23,492 bases of DNA from Pseudomonadota bacterium (GTDB lineage Bacteria > Pseudomonadota > Gammaproteobacteria > Pseudomonadales > Pseudomonadaceae): NCBI GenBank assembly GCA_023431055.1, contig JAEYXX010000103.1, positions 1 to 23,492 on the forward strand. The letters are read 5' to 3'. Of this stretch, positions 1 through 7,211 are shown piece by piece (the stretch's first letter is position 1; every line of letters starts with the position of its first letter). A model generated the notes under the pieces. The model was not told the origin of the DNA and did not search any database. It worked only from the letters and a program-made list of their open reading frames with translations. Both the position numbers and the translations under genes were made by a program.

Positions 1-527
1 TCCTCGGGGAAGATGCGCGCCAGCAGATCCTTGACCAGTTGCGAGGTGACCGGCGTGGACTCGCTCATCTTGATCATCACCCGGTTGCCGGCGGCCAGGG
101 CACCGGTCAGCGGGCCGATGGCGAGAAACAGCGGGTAGTTCCACGGCACGATGATGCCGACCACGCCCAGCGGCTGGTAGATGACCTTGGCCGAGGCGGG
201 CATGAACTGCAGGCCGACGCTGCGCCGCGAAGGCTTCATCCACTTTCTGATGCGTTTGGACGCATAGTGGATGCCGTGCAGGCTGGGCATCAGCTCGGCG
301 AGCAGGGTCTCGTCGGCCGAGCGATTGCTGAAGTCGGCAGAGATCGCCGCGATCAGCGCATCCTGCTGCTCGGTCAGCAGCTCGCTGAGGGATTTCAGCC
401 ACTGGATGCGTTGCTCGGCCGATGGCATCGGGTTGGCGGCAAAGGCCGCGCGCTGCAGGGCGAAGGTGGCGTCCAGCTGGTTGATCTGCTGTTGGCTCTG
501 CTGCAGATAGGCGATGTCGGCGACCAT
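1..527 (-). CDS. calB: Aldehyde dehydrogenase, coniferyl-aldehyde type (N-terminal part; runs off the window)
   Basis: About 175 N-terminal residues are visible; the rest lies beyond the left edge. The ATG at 525-527 follows a GAGGAG ribosome site. The protein begins MVADIAYLQQSQ and contains the family block VVGIIVPWNYPLFL followed by GPLTGALAAGN and KMSESTP, which form the start of the NAD(P)-binding part of the aldehyde dehydrogenase superfamily. The catalytic Cys and Glu lie outside the window. Family members oxidise aldehydes to carboxylic acids with NAD(P)+. The coniferyl-aldehyde assignment rests on overall resemblance and on the conserved Pseudomonas position next to a divergent TetR gene, so substrate specificity is inferred. 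Expression is probably controlled by that TetR through the palindrome that overlaps its promoter. Confidence 0.85.
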   Translation of the reverse strand, partial: MVADIAYLQQSQQQINQLDATFALQRAAFAANPMPSAEQRIQWLKSLSELLTEQQDALIAAISADFSNRSADETLLAELMPSLHGIHYASKRIRKWMKPSRRSVGLQFMPASAKVIYQPLGVVGIIVPWNYPLFLAIGPLTGALAAGNRVMIKMSESTPVTSQLVKDLLARIFPE

Positions 528-573
528 GGGTTTCTCCTCGACGTTCCAGCGGGCTGCTTGGGACTGTGCTGGA

Positions 574-602
574 TTTCTAGAGCAATTACTCTAATGTGTC
601 AA
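574..602 (-). promoter_or_regulatory. Sigma-70 promoter of the aldehyde dehydrogenase gene
   Basis: On the minus strand a perfect -35 TTGACA (597-602) is followed by a 17-bp spacer (580-596) and the -10-like TAGAAA (574-579), about 47 bp upstream of the aldehyde dehydrogenase ATG. The -10 matches four of six consensus positions. Spacing and orientation are ideal for housekeeping sigma factor recognition. Confidence 0.65.
578..593. promoter_or_regulatory. Candidate TetR operator palindrome
   Basis: TAGAG-CAATTA-CTCTA is an inverted repeat with 5-bp arms and a central AATT, so 14 of 16 positions are symmetric. It overlaps the -10 and spacer of the aldehyde dehydrogenase promoter and lies in the 210-bp gap between that gene and the divergent TetR gene. 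Size, symmetry and position fit a TetR-family operator that would block RNA polymerase. Binding is inferred, not demonstrated. Confidence 0.55.
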
Positions 603-737
603 ATAGGATGCCGCGTCGCTGCCGGAGTCGCACCCTAACCAAAGGCCAGCAGCAGCCTATGGGATGCGTCGAGGGGTAACACTTCGGCTGTTTCGCCTGT
701 ACCTTTGCCACTTTTGAAGTCGAGATTGAGCTGCGTC

Positions 738-1397
738 ATGGCGCCACCCAAGACCCGCGACCGCATCGTTGCCGAGAGCCTGGCCCTGTTCAACGGCCAG
801 GGCGAGCGCAACGTCACTACCAACCATATCGCCGCGCACCTGGGCATTTCGCCGGGCAATCTGTATTACCACTTCCGCAACAAGCAGATGATCATCGCCG
901 AGCTGTTCGCCCAGTACGAAGCGCAGGTCGACAGCTTTCTGCGCCGCCCCGAAGGCCGCGCGCTGACGGTGGAGGACAAGACGTTCTATCTGGAGGCGCT
1001 GCTGGCGGCGATGTGGCATTACCGTTTCCTGCACCGCGACCTGGAGCACCTGCTGGAGTCGGACGCCGAGCTGGCCGCGCGTTACCGCGCCTTCGCCCGG
1101 CGTTGCCTGGTGGGGGCGCAGTCGATCTACCAGGGCTTCGTCGAGGCCGGCATCCTGTCGATGACGCCGGCGCAGATCGAGGCGCTGACGCTCAACGCCT
1201 GGATCATCATGACCTCCTGGGTGCGCTTTCTCTGCACGGCGGGCGCCAGTCCGGACAACCTCAGCCAGGACATGCTGCGCCGCGGCATCTACCAGGTGCT
1301 GGCGCTCGAGGGTGGCTATATCGCGCCTTCGGCGCGCGCGGCGGTCGAGGCGCTGTATGGCCGGCTGCATGTGCCGCTGGAGCAGGTGCTGGGGTGA
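738..1397 (+). CDS. TetR/AcrR-family transcriptional regulator
   Basis: 219 residues, a normal length for the family. The N-terminal helix-turn-helix is clear at about residues 5-50: TRDRIVAESLALFNGQG, then TTNHIAAHLGISPGNLYYHFRNK, the TetR signature ending in LYYHFxxK. The remaining helical part, rich in hydrophobic and aromatic residues, would bind an effector and form the dimer. The ATG at 738 is preferred over an upstream in-frame TTG at 705, because homologs start just before the helix-turn-helix. The gene is divergent from the aldehyde dehydrogenase, and the palindrome between them is the obvious target. The ligand is unknown; an aromatic aldehyde or acid is a guess from the neighbour. 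Confidence 0.88.
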   Translation: MAPPKTRDRIVAESLALFNGQGERNVTTNHIAAHLGISPGNLYYHFRNKQMIIAELFAQYEAQVDSFLRRPEGRALTVEDKTFYLEALLAAMWHYRFLHRDLEHLLESDAELAARYRAFARRCLVGAQSIYQGFVEAGILSMTPAQIEALTLNAWIIMTSWVRFLCTAGASPDNLSQDMLRRGIYQVLALEGGYIAPSARAAVEALYGRLHVPLEQVLG

Positions 1398-1419
1398 TTG
1401 CCTCACACGCACGGCATTC

Positions 1420-1470
1420 GTTGGAGGGGCTTTAGCCGCGAACTTCTCGCCGCTGAAGCGCCTCCCGCAA
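1420..1470. repeat. Inverted pair of REP-like elements, type GGAGGGGCTTTAGCCGCG
   Basis: A forward copy at 1420-1444 (GTTGGAGGGGCTTTAGCCGC) and a reverse copy at about 1449-1470 (minus-strand reading GGGAGGCGCTTCAGCGGC) face each other downstream of the tetR stop. Both resemble the copy at 1561-1584. Short GC-rich palindromic elements of this kind are dispersed between genes in many Pseudomonas genomes. Confidence 0.6.
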
Positions 1471-1484
1471 TCCGCTGCGACTGC

Positions 1485-1545
1485 CGTGCCCGGTTGCAAT
1501 CCGGAAAGGCCGTTGTCGCGTCTTCCCGGATTTCATCCGGGCTAC
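1485..1545. repeat. Pair of REP-like elements, type GTAGCCCGGATGC/AATCCGGG
   Basis: A diverged forward copy (CCCGGTTGCAATCCGG, 1489-1504) is followed by a reverse copy (CCCGGATTTCATCCGGGCTA, from 1525). The same family forms the pair at 2593-2643. Each unit is itself a small hairpin and the two units are in opposite orientation. Confidence 0.6.
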
Positions 1546-1560
1546 AGCCTTGCATGCCGC

Positions 1561-1584
1561 GTAGGAGCGGCTTCAGCCGCGATT
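1561..1584 (+). repeat. REP-like element overlapping the 3' end of the hydrolase gene
   Basis: GTAGGAGCGGCTTCAGCCGC plus a few bases forms a hairpin with GCGGCT/AGCCGC arms. It is of the same type as 1420-1444. The stop codon of the minus-strand hydrolase (1583-1585) lies at its edge, so the repeat abuts the gene directly. Confidence 0.6.
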
Positions 1585-2566
1585 ACCCGAGGCTCGCCAA
1601 CCACTGCGGAATGCGCCGTTCAAGGTAATAACCTGGCCGGCGCGGAGTACCCTCGACGAAGCCGACATGGCCGCCCTTGGCATGCAGTTCGAACTCGGTG
1701 CCGGGGGCCAGTTCGCTGGCGTCGGGTAGGCTGTGGCGGAAGATGAAGGGATCGTCCTCGGCCTGGATGATCAGCGTGCGCGTGCGAATGTCGCCCAGGT
1801 AGAAGCGGCTGGAGGCGCGCCGGTAGTAGTCGTGGGCATCGGCGAAACCGTGCAGCGGCGCAGTGATGCGCCCGTCGAAGTCCCAGAAGGTGCGCATGCC
1901 GTCCAGCGGGCCGAGGCGTTCCAGCACCGACAGGCGCTCGCTCTGGCCCTGTTCGCTGAACAGGCGCTGCTTGTTGTTCACGTAGGCGACCATCTCGCGC
2001 ATGAAATGCGCCTGGTACACCCGCGAGAATCCCAGGCCGATACGGTCGGCGCACTGATCCAGACGAAACGGCACCGACACCGCCACCGCGGCCTGCAGCT
2101 GGCTCTGCGCGCCGCTTTCACCCAGGTACTTGAGCAGCACGTTGCCGCCCAGCGAATAGCCGACGGCGTATAGCGGCGCCATTGGCCGTTGCGCGCGCAG
2201 GTGGGCCACGGTTGATGCCAGATCCTCGCTGGCGCCGGAATGGTAGCCGCGTGGCAGCAGGTTCGGTTCACCGGAGCAGCCGCGCCAGTTCAGCGCCACG
2301 CTGGCCCAGCCGCGTGTGGCCAAGGCCTGTTGCAGCCCGAGCACGTAGAGCGAATTGGAGCTGCCGGTCAGGCCATGCAGCACCAACACCAGCGGCGCAT
2401 GGGCGTCATGCGGGCCATGCCAGTCGAGGTCGAGAAAATCACCATCGTCCAGCCACAGCCGCTCGCGCTGCCGCTGCAGTTGCGGCGGCTTGCGACAGAA
2501 GGGGTTCCACAGCGTCTGCAGATGCGGGCCGGGGAGCCACCAGGCGGGGCGAAAGTCAGTGTTCAT
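1583..2566 (-). CDS. Alpha/beta hydrolase of the YheT family
   Basis: 327 residues, typical for this family of putative esterases/hydrolases. Visible features: the family N-terminus with WWLPGPHLQTLWNPF (9-23); the oxyanion-region motif HGLTGSS (64-70); the nucleophile elbow GYSLGGN with Ser138 (136-142); the acid residue in AEDDPF near Asp271/272; and the catalytic His300 in KGGHVGF. All triad residues are present, so it is probably active. There is no signal peptide, so it is cytoplasmic. The physiological substrate is not known. The ribosome site before the ATG is weak. REP-type repeats lie on both sides, which suggests it is transcribed alone. It corresponds, from memory, to PA0368. Confidence 0.88.
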   Translation of the reverse strand: MNTDFRPAWWLPGPHLQTLWNPFCRKPPQLQRQRERLWLDDGDFLDLDWHGPHDAHAPLVLVLHGLTGSSNSLYVLGLQQALATRGWASVALNWRGCSGEPNLLPRGYHSGASEDLASTVAHLRAQRPMAPLYAVGYSLGGNVLLKYLGESGAQSQLQAAVAVSVPFRLDQCADRIGLGFSRVYQAHFMREMVAYVNNKQRLFSEQGQSERLSVLERLGPLDGMRTFWDFDGRITAPLHGFADAHDYYRRASSRFYLGDIRTRTLIIQAEDDPFIFRHSLPDASELAPGTEFELHAKGGHVGFVEGTPRRPGYYLERRIPQWLASLG

Positions 2567-2592
2567 GGTGCAGTCGATCGTCGGCAGTAGAC

Positions 2593-2643
2593 GTAGCCCG
2601 GATGCAATCCGGGAGTGGTGGCCCTGGATTTCATCCAGGCTAC
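2593..2643. repeat. Inverted REP pair between the hydrolase and the small membrane protein gene
   Basis: A forward copy at 2593-2613 (GTAGCCCGGATGC then AATCCGGG) and a reverse copy at 2622-2643 (CCCTGGATTTCATCCAGGCTA then C) are separated by 8 bp. Together they form a large hairpin closed by GTAGCC/GGCTAC. It belongs to the same family as the pair at 1485-1545 and fills the intergenic gap almost entirely. Confidence 0.7.
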
Positions 2644-2651
2644 GGAGCTAT

Positions 2652-2882
2652 TCAGCGTCGGCGCTTGCGGAGTATGCGCCAAGCGCACCAGGCCAATACC
2701 AGTAACGCGACGATACGCTGATTGGTAAGTCCGATGACGATACCTTGCTGATGCTCCAACAGTATCGTGCGATTCAAATTCAGCAGAATTTCCTGCTGGC
2801 TGAGCAGCACCGGCAGCGCCAGTGCGATCAGCAGCAGGTAGGGCAGGTGGGCGTAGATAAAGTCCTTCATCCACGCTGCCAC
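2652..2882 (-). CDS. Small two-helix membrane protein of unknown function
   Basis: 76 residues (72 if the second Met at 2870 is used). Two hydrophobic segments are visible, about residues 13-30 (LPYLLLIALALPVLLSQ) and 53-69 (QRIVALLVLAWCAWRIL), followed by a basic tail RKRRR that should stay in the cytoplasm. The longer form overlaps the end of rsmD by 16 bp, which implies translational coupling at the end of the M16-M16-rsmD unit. No catalytic motif is seen. A protein of this type occupies the same place next to rsmD in other pseudomonads (my recollection). Confidence 0.75.
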   Translation of the reverse strand: MAAWMKDFIYAHLPYLLLIALALPVLLSQQEILLNLNRTILLEHQQGIVIGLTNQRIVALLVLAWCAWRILRKRRR

Positions 2883-3469
2883 AGCGCGTAATGCACCTGA
2901 CCGGTGTGCTTCTCGCGATGCAGGCGCCAGTTGCCGGGCAGGCCCAGCGTCGAGGGCGCGCTTTCGCTTTCGGTGTAGATCCAGGCGTCGTCGGCCAGCC
3001 AGCCTTGTGTTTCAAGCAGGGTGCAGGCGCTCTGCAGCAGGTCCTTGTGGAAGGGCGGATCGAGCAGAACGATATCGAAGCGCCTTGGTGCCGGGCGTGC
3101 CAGCAGTTGCAGGGCGTCACCCAGCTGAATTTCGCCGGTGCTGCATTGCAGGGTCGCCAGGTGCCCGCGCAGCGCGCTTACCGACGCCGGGTTGAGGTCG
3201 CAGGCCAGACCGCTTGCTGCGCCGCGTGACAAAGCTTCTAGCAGCAGTGCGCCGCTGCCGGCGAAAGGGTCGAGCACATGAGCGCCCTCGACATAAGGCG
3301 CCAGCCAGTTGAACAGCGTCTCGCGTACCCGGTCCGGAGTTGGACGCAGGCCGGGGCCGTCGGGGAAGGCGAAGCGCCGCGAACGCCACTCGCCGCCGAT
3401 GATACGCAGTTGGCCCTGCCCGCCGTGGGCTTTGCCCGCGGCGGGTTTCTGCGGTGCGCGACCACGCAT
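2867..3469 (-). CDS. rsmD: 16S rRNA (guanine966-N2)-methyltransferase
   Basis: 200 residues, usual for RsmD. It methylates G966 of 16S rRNA in the 30S subunit using S-adenosylmethionine. Recognisable blocks: LRIIGGEWRSR (21-31), RPTPDRVRETLFNWL (42-56), the SAM-binding loop LDPFAGSG (66-73), and the catalytic LLDPPF (135-140) of N2-guanine methyltransferases. The start ATG overlaps the stop of the upstream M16 gene by one base (TGATG), so the two are translationally coupled. The N-terminal 18 residues are Ala/Gly/Gln-rich and lie outside the conserved core. Confidence 0.95.
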   Translation of the reverse strand: MRGRAPQKPAAGKAHGGQGQLRIIGGEWRSRRFAFPDGPGLRPTPDRVRETLFNWLAPYVEGAHVLDPFAGSGALLLEALSRGAASGLACDLNPASVSALRGHLATLQCSTGEIQLGDALQLLARPAPRRFDIVLLDPPFHKDLLQSACTLLETQGWLADDAWIYTESESAPSTLGLPGNWRLHREKHTGQVHYALWQRG

Positions 3470-4929
3470 CAGTGCGGCACCGTGCTGGGCTGCTCGGTCG
3501 GGCGGTCGGTGGGCGGCGGCAGCTCCTTCTGCGCTACCGTCGGGCCGGCGGTAACCACCACCAGCGCCTCGGGGTCGAGGTGTTTGGCCATCGCCGCTTT
3601 CACTTGCTCGGTGGTCAGGTTTTGCACGTCACGCATAAAGTCGTCCAGGTAGCTCAGCGGCAGGTCGTAGAAACCCATCGAGGCCAGTTGGCCGACGATG
3701 GCGGCATTGCTCGCGGTGGACAGTGGGAAGCTGCCGGCCAGTTCGCGCTTGGCATTATCCAGCTCTTGCTGGGTCGGGCCATCACGCAGATAGTCGCCCA
3801 GCAGTTGCTTGACCAGCGCCAGGGTGCCTTCGCTGAGTTCGGCGCGGGTCTGCAGGTTGATCATGAACGGGCCGCGTGCCTGCATGGCGCTGAAACCGGA
3901 GTAGACGCCGTAGGTCAGGCCGCGCTTCTCGCGCACCTCGCTCATCAGGCGCGTGCCGAAACCGCCGCCGCCGAAGATCTGGTTGCCCAGGTACAGCGCG
4001 GCGTAGTCCGGGTCGCGGCGGTCGATGCCGAGCTGAGCGATCATCAGGTGGGTCTGGTTGGACGGATACTCGATATGGCTGACACCAGGCTTGGGCGCTT
4101 GTGGCTGGGCGATCTTGGCCAGCGCCGGACCTGGCGGCAGGGCGGCGGATACCTGATTGGCGATGGCCTCGGCTTCGCTGCGCGACAGATCACCAACCAG
4201 CGCGATCACCGCATTGCCGGCGGCATAGGCGCGGGCATGGAAAGCCTGCAACTGCTGGCGGGTGATGGCCGGGATCGACTGCGCCGTGCCGTCGCTTGGG
4301 TGAGCGTAGGGGTGCTGACCGTATAGGCGCTCGAACAATTCGAGGCTGGCCAGCTTGCCCGGGTTCTGTTTCTGGAACTCGAAGCCGGCCAGCAACTGGT
4401 TCTTGATCCGTGCCAGCGAGTCGGCGGGGAAGGTGGGCTTGCCCAGTACCTCGGCGAACAGGGCCAGTGCCGGCTCACGCTGCTCCTGCGCGCTCAGGCT
4501 GCGCAGGCTGGCCACGGCCATGTCGCGGTAGGCGCCGTTGCCGAACTCGGCACCGAGTCCCTCGAAGCCGGCGGCGATGGCGCCGACGTCCTTGCCCGGT
4601 ACGCCTTCGTTGAGCATGGCGTTGGTCAGGGTGGCCAGGCCTGGCACGCCGCCGTCCTGGCTGCTGCCGGCGGCGAAGGTCAGACGCAGGTCGAACATCG
4701 GCAGCTCGTGCGCTTCGACGAACAGCACCTTGGCGCCTTGCGCGGTCTGCCAGGTCTGGATGTCCAGGGTGCGGCGGGTTGGCGCCTTGCCGTCGAGCGC
4801 AGCCAGCGACTGCAGCTTGGCGGCATCGCCAGTCACGGTGCTGTCGGACAGGTTGGCGCAGGCGCCCAGAGCCAGGGCGCTGGACAGGATCAGGCCGAGC
4901 AGGCCCAGGCGGCGGTGCTCAGTCTTCAT
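3469..4929 (-). CDS. M16-family zinc-protease homolog, non-catalytic subunit, predicted lipoprotein
   Basis: 486 residues. The N-terminus is a lipoprotein signal: basic start, hydrophobic stretch, then the lipobox LGAC with Cys24. The +2 residue is Ala, so outer-membrane sorting is expected. The fold is M16, but the zinc motif HxxEH is absent: the equivalent helix reads LATLTNAMLNEG (98-109). The C-terminal half keeps the substrate-binding signature RLMSEVREKRGLTYGVYSGF (327-346) typical of the inactive M16 partner. It overlaps the upstream catalytic M16 gene by 4 bp (ATGA). Paired M16 proteins of this kind form heterodimers in which one subunit supplies zinc and the other the R/Y motif, so a periplasmic heterodimer is likely (inference). 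Confidence 0.9.
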   Translation of the reverse strand: MKTEHRRLGLLGLILSSALALGACANLSDSTVTGDAAKLQSLAALDGKAPTRRTLDIQTWQTAQGAKVLFVEAHELPMFDLRLTFAAGSSQDGGVPGLATLTNAMLNEGVPGKDVGAIAAGFEGLGAEFGNGAYRDMAVASLRSLSAQEQREPALALFAEVLGKPTFPADSLARIKNQLLAGFEFQKQNPGKLASLELFERLYGQHPYAHPSDGTAQSIPAITRQQLQAFHARAYAAGNAVIALVGDLSRSEAEAIANQVSAALPPGPALAKIAQPQAPKPGVSHIEYPSNQTHLMIAQLGIDRRDPDYAALYLGNQIFGGGGFGTRLMSEVREKRGLTYGVYSGFSAMQARGPFMINLQTRAELSEGTLALVKQLLGDYLRDGPTQQELDNAKRELAGSFPLSTASNAAIVGQLASMGFYDLPLSYLDDFMRDVQNLTTEQVKAAMAKHLDPEALVVVTAGPTVAQKELPPPTDRPTEQPSTVPH

Positions 4930-6293
4930 GGGCGGGACTCCTCATTACGGAATTCTTCAGGCAGTACGTGGGCGACGCTCAGGCGGTCGCGGACGAAGAA
5001 GGTGCGTGCGGCCTGCTGGATGTCGGCCGGGGTGACGGCCTCCAGCTCGGCCAGCTCCTGGTCGATCAGTTGCCATGACAGGCCGACGGTTTCCAGTTGG
5101 CCGATGCTGGTGGCCTGGCTGGTGATCGAGTCGCGCTCGAACACCAGGCCGGCGATCACCTGGGCGCGTACGCGGGCCAGTTCGGCGGCGGACGGCGGGG
5201 CTTTCTTCAGCTCTTCCAGCTCGCGCCACAGGCCGGCCTCGGCCTGCTCCAGGGTCTTGCCTTTTTGCACGTTGGGCGTGGCCGAGACGATGAACAGGCT
5301 GTCGCCACGGGTGAAGGCGTTGTACCAGGCGCTGGCGCCCGAGACGAGTTCTTCGCCGCGTTCCAGGCGGGTGGACAGGCGTGCGCTGTAGCCGCCGTCG
5401 AGCAGGGCGGCGGCCAGGCGCAGGGCATAGACCTGGCGCGGCGTTTCGGCGGTGGCCAGACCCGGTACGTTGAAGCCCATGATCAGGCTCGGCAACTGCG
5501 TCTTGAGGTACAGCGTGGTGCGGCGTTCGCCCGGCGCGGCCAGTTCCTGCGGCAGTTTGGCGGTCGGCACTTCACCGCGCGGAATGTCGCCGAAGTAGCG
5601 CTGCACCTGGCTCCTGACCTCATCCACGGTCACGTCACCGACCACCACCAGGGTGGCATTGTTCGGTGCGTACCATTTCTGGTGCCAGGCACGCAGTTCG
5701 TCGATGTGCATGCGGTCGAGGTCGGCCATCCAGCCGATGGTGGGGATGCTGTAGCCGCTGGCTGGATAGGCCATGGCCTTGAAGCGCTCGTAAGCCAGCG
5801 AAGACGGGCGGTCGTCGGTGCGCAGGCGGCGCTCTTCCTTGATCACTTCGATCTCCTTGGCGAACTCGTCTGCTGGCAGCTGCAGGCTGGCCAGGCGGTC
5901 GGCTTCCAGCTCCAGCGCCACGCCCAGGCGGTCGCTGGCCAGTACCTGATAGTAGGCGGTGTAGTCGTCGCTGGTGAAGGCGTTCTCCTCGGCGCCCAGT
6001 TCGCGCAGGATGCGCGAGGCTTCGCCGGGGCCGAACTTGCGGCTGCCCTTGAACATCATGTGTTCCAGCGCGTGGGAAAGGCCGGTGGAACCGGGCGTCT
6101 CATAGCTGGAGCCGACCTTGTACCAGATCTGCGAGACCACCACGGGGGCGCGATGGTCCTCGCGGACTATGACCTTGAGGCCGTTATCGAGGGTAAATTC
6201 GTGGGTTGGCTGTGGCGCGGCGGCGAACGCCGCCAGCGGCAGGCAGAGCACCCCCATGATCAAACCGAGGGCGCGGCGTGCAGAGACAATCAT
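4926..6293 (-). CDS. M16-family (pitrilysin-like) zinc metallopeptidase, catalytic subunit
   Basis: 455 residues with a Sec signal peptide (cleavage probably after AAFA, about residue 24), hence periplasmic. The inverted zinc motif HALEH is at 74-78, and the third ligand is Glu153 in EVIKEERR, 75 residues after His78, as in pitrilysin-type enzymes. The block GLSHALEHMMFKGS and the downstream GDV segment are typical of bacterial M16B proteases that degrade peptides or misfolded envelope proteins. It is the first gene of the M16-M16-rsmD unit and overlaps the next gene by ATGA. The upstream ribosome site (AGGA, 12 bp before the ATG) is modest. A small perfect hairpin (GGCGGT-CGA-ACCGCC, 6321-6335) lies in its leader. 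Confidence 0.92.
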   Translation of the reverse strand: MIVSARRALGLIMGVLCLPLAAFAAAPQPTHEFTLDNGLKVIVREDHRAPVVVSQIWYKVGSSYETPGSTGLSHALEHMMFKGSRKFGPGEASRILRELGAEENAFTSDDYTAYYQVLASDRLGVALELEADRLASLQLPADEFAKEIEVIKEERRLRTDDRPSSLAYERFKAMAYPASGYSIPTIGWMADLDRMHIDELRAWHQKWYAPNNATLVVVGDVTVDEVRSQVQRYFGDIPRGEVPTAKLPQELAAPGERRTTLYLKTQLPSLIMGFNVPGLATAETPRQVYALRLAAALLDGGYSARLSTRLERGEELVSGASAWYNAFTRGDSLFIVSATPNVQKGKTLEQAEAGLWRELEELKKAPPSAAELARVRAQVIAGLVFERDSITSQATSIGQLETVGLSWQLIDQELAELEAVTPADIQQAARTFFVRDRLSVAHVLPEEFRNEESRP

Positions 6294-6438
6294 TCAGGTG
6301 TCGTCCTGTTGGATGGTCGAGGCGGTCGAACCGCCGTTGACAAGAGGGCGTCAGGATACCCCATCCATACTACGAGGCACCGCCCGCCGTTGGGACATCG
6401 GCGCAAGCGATTAGGTTCTGCGTCGCAGCGAATTGGAT

Positions 6439-6873
6439 TCAGTCGATAATCGGGGTGCTGATAGTGCTCACGCTTGCTGACAGTTCCAGTAGCAAGCCAT
6501 TGACCTGTTCGGCGCTCATGCCGAAAGGGTCCAGGTGGTCGCTGCAGGAGTATTTCAGAAAAAGTTCTCGGTTGGCCTGCTTGGCGCCGGCCCAGCCCAT
6601 GCTCCAGCTGGCGTAGCGGCGGACGTGGATCTCTTCGTAGTCGAGAATCGTCAGGTCCTTGTGGCGGTTATCCTCTGCCAAACGGTTGTACAACGCGTTG
6701 ATGGCTGTTCGCGGTCCTTCCAGTGCTTGAACAAAGGTGTCGGCGTTACAGCACAGGATGCCAGTGAGGCCGCGTGTCGGATTGTTACGTTGCGAGCTTT
6801 CGAGAATATCGCGGATCAGTTGTGAAGACATGCCATGGCTGGCGCGGCTGGCATAGGTAAGGCGGACAAGCAT
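6439..6873 (-). CDS. Short BLUF-domain blue-light photoreceptor
   Basis: 144 residues: one BLUF domain (about 2-95) plus a short C-terminal helix extension, with no attached enzymatic domain. BLUF proteins bind FAD and change its hydrogen bonding on blue-light absorption. Numbered against AppA (Y21, N45, Q63, W104, M106), all key positions are present at the same spacing: Tyr7, Asn31, Gln49, Trp90 and Met92. The block GLTGILCCNADTFVQALEG is typical. It is therefore probably photoactive, and a short form that would act through a partner protein. It lies alone between the M16 unit and ftsY. I recall no BLUF gene at this locus in P. aeruginosa, so it looks like an accessory gene. The ribosome site is weak (GGGG upstream). 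Confidence 0.93.
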   Translation of the reverse strand: MLVRLTYASRASHGMSSQLIRDILESSQRNNPTRGLTGILCCNADTFVQALEGPRTAINALYNRLAEDNRHKDLTILDYEEIHVRRYASWSMGWAGAKQANRELFLKYSCSDHLDPFGMSAEQVNGLLLELSASVSTISTPIID

Positions 6874-7211
6874 GTTTGCGACCCCGCAAAGGATGAGCTG
6901 AGGAAGATGTTCTACAACTGTGTATCAGGTTGTACAGCTCTTGTATAGGTTTTGGGCGCGCTACTGTCGGGTCTCACGCTGGCGGTGGCGATTACTGCAG
7001 GCGCCTGATCAGCGGCAGGAAACTGGCAGGCTGCAACGCTGCGCGGTAGCGCTCTAAAGTGGTAAAGTCTCGGGCTGTTTCGTACAGCGCAAGCCCTTTG
7101 ATGTGCCCGTGCGGGCGGTTGCCCCGGGACATGCCTGGCAAGCGAATTTTTCTGGATGCGGCACGCGGCACCGACTGCCTGCGATGACTGCTCGCCCCTT
7201 TGAGAAGACCC
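6874..7211. other. Divergent intergenic region between the BLUF gene and ftsY
   Basis: 338 bp without a convincing gene. The half near the BLUF gene (6911-6950) holds repeated TGTA-type motifs, described separately. The half near ftsY must carry the ftsYEX promoter. Two TAAAGT boxes (7055-7060 and 7063-7068) could be -10 elements, but I find no good -35 at the right distance. Short minus-strand reading frames here show no recognisable protein. Confidence 0.5.
6911..6950 (-). promoter_or_regulatory. Candidate operator: phased TGTAxx repeats and inverted repeat upstream of the BLUF gene
   Basis: Three similar hexamers TGTATC (6921), TGTACA (6931) and TGTATA (6942) start 10 and 11 bp apart on the plus strand, one helical turn each. 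In addition TACAAC (6913-6918) and GTTGTA (6929-6934) form a 6-bp inverted repeat with a 10-bp spacer. The cluster lies 40-75 bp upstream of the BLUF start, where a regulator would act. Tandem repeats about 11 bp apart recall operators of light-sensing MerR-type CarH/LitR proteins, but this link is from memory and is inference. Confidence 0.4.

Noticed and set aside
5097..6449. 450-codon open frame antisense to the M16 protease
   Set aside because: Composition typical of GC-rich antisense frames; no recognisable motif and no ribosome site. The minus-strand frame has the HALEH motif.
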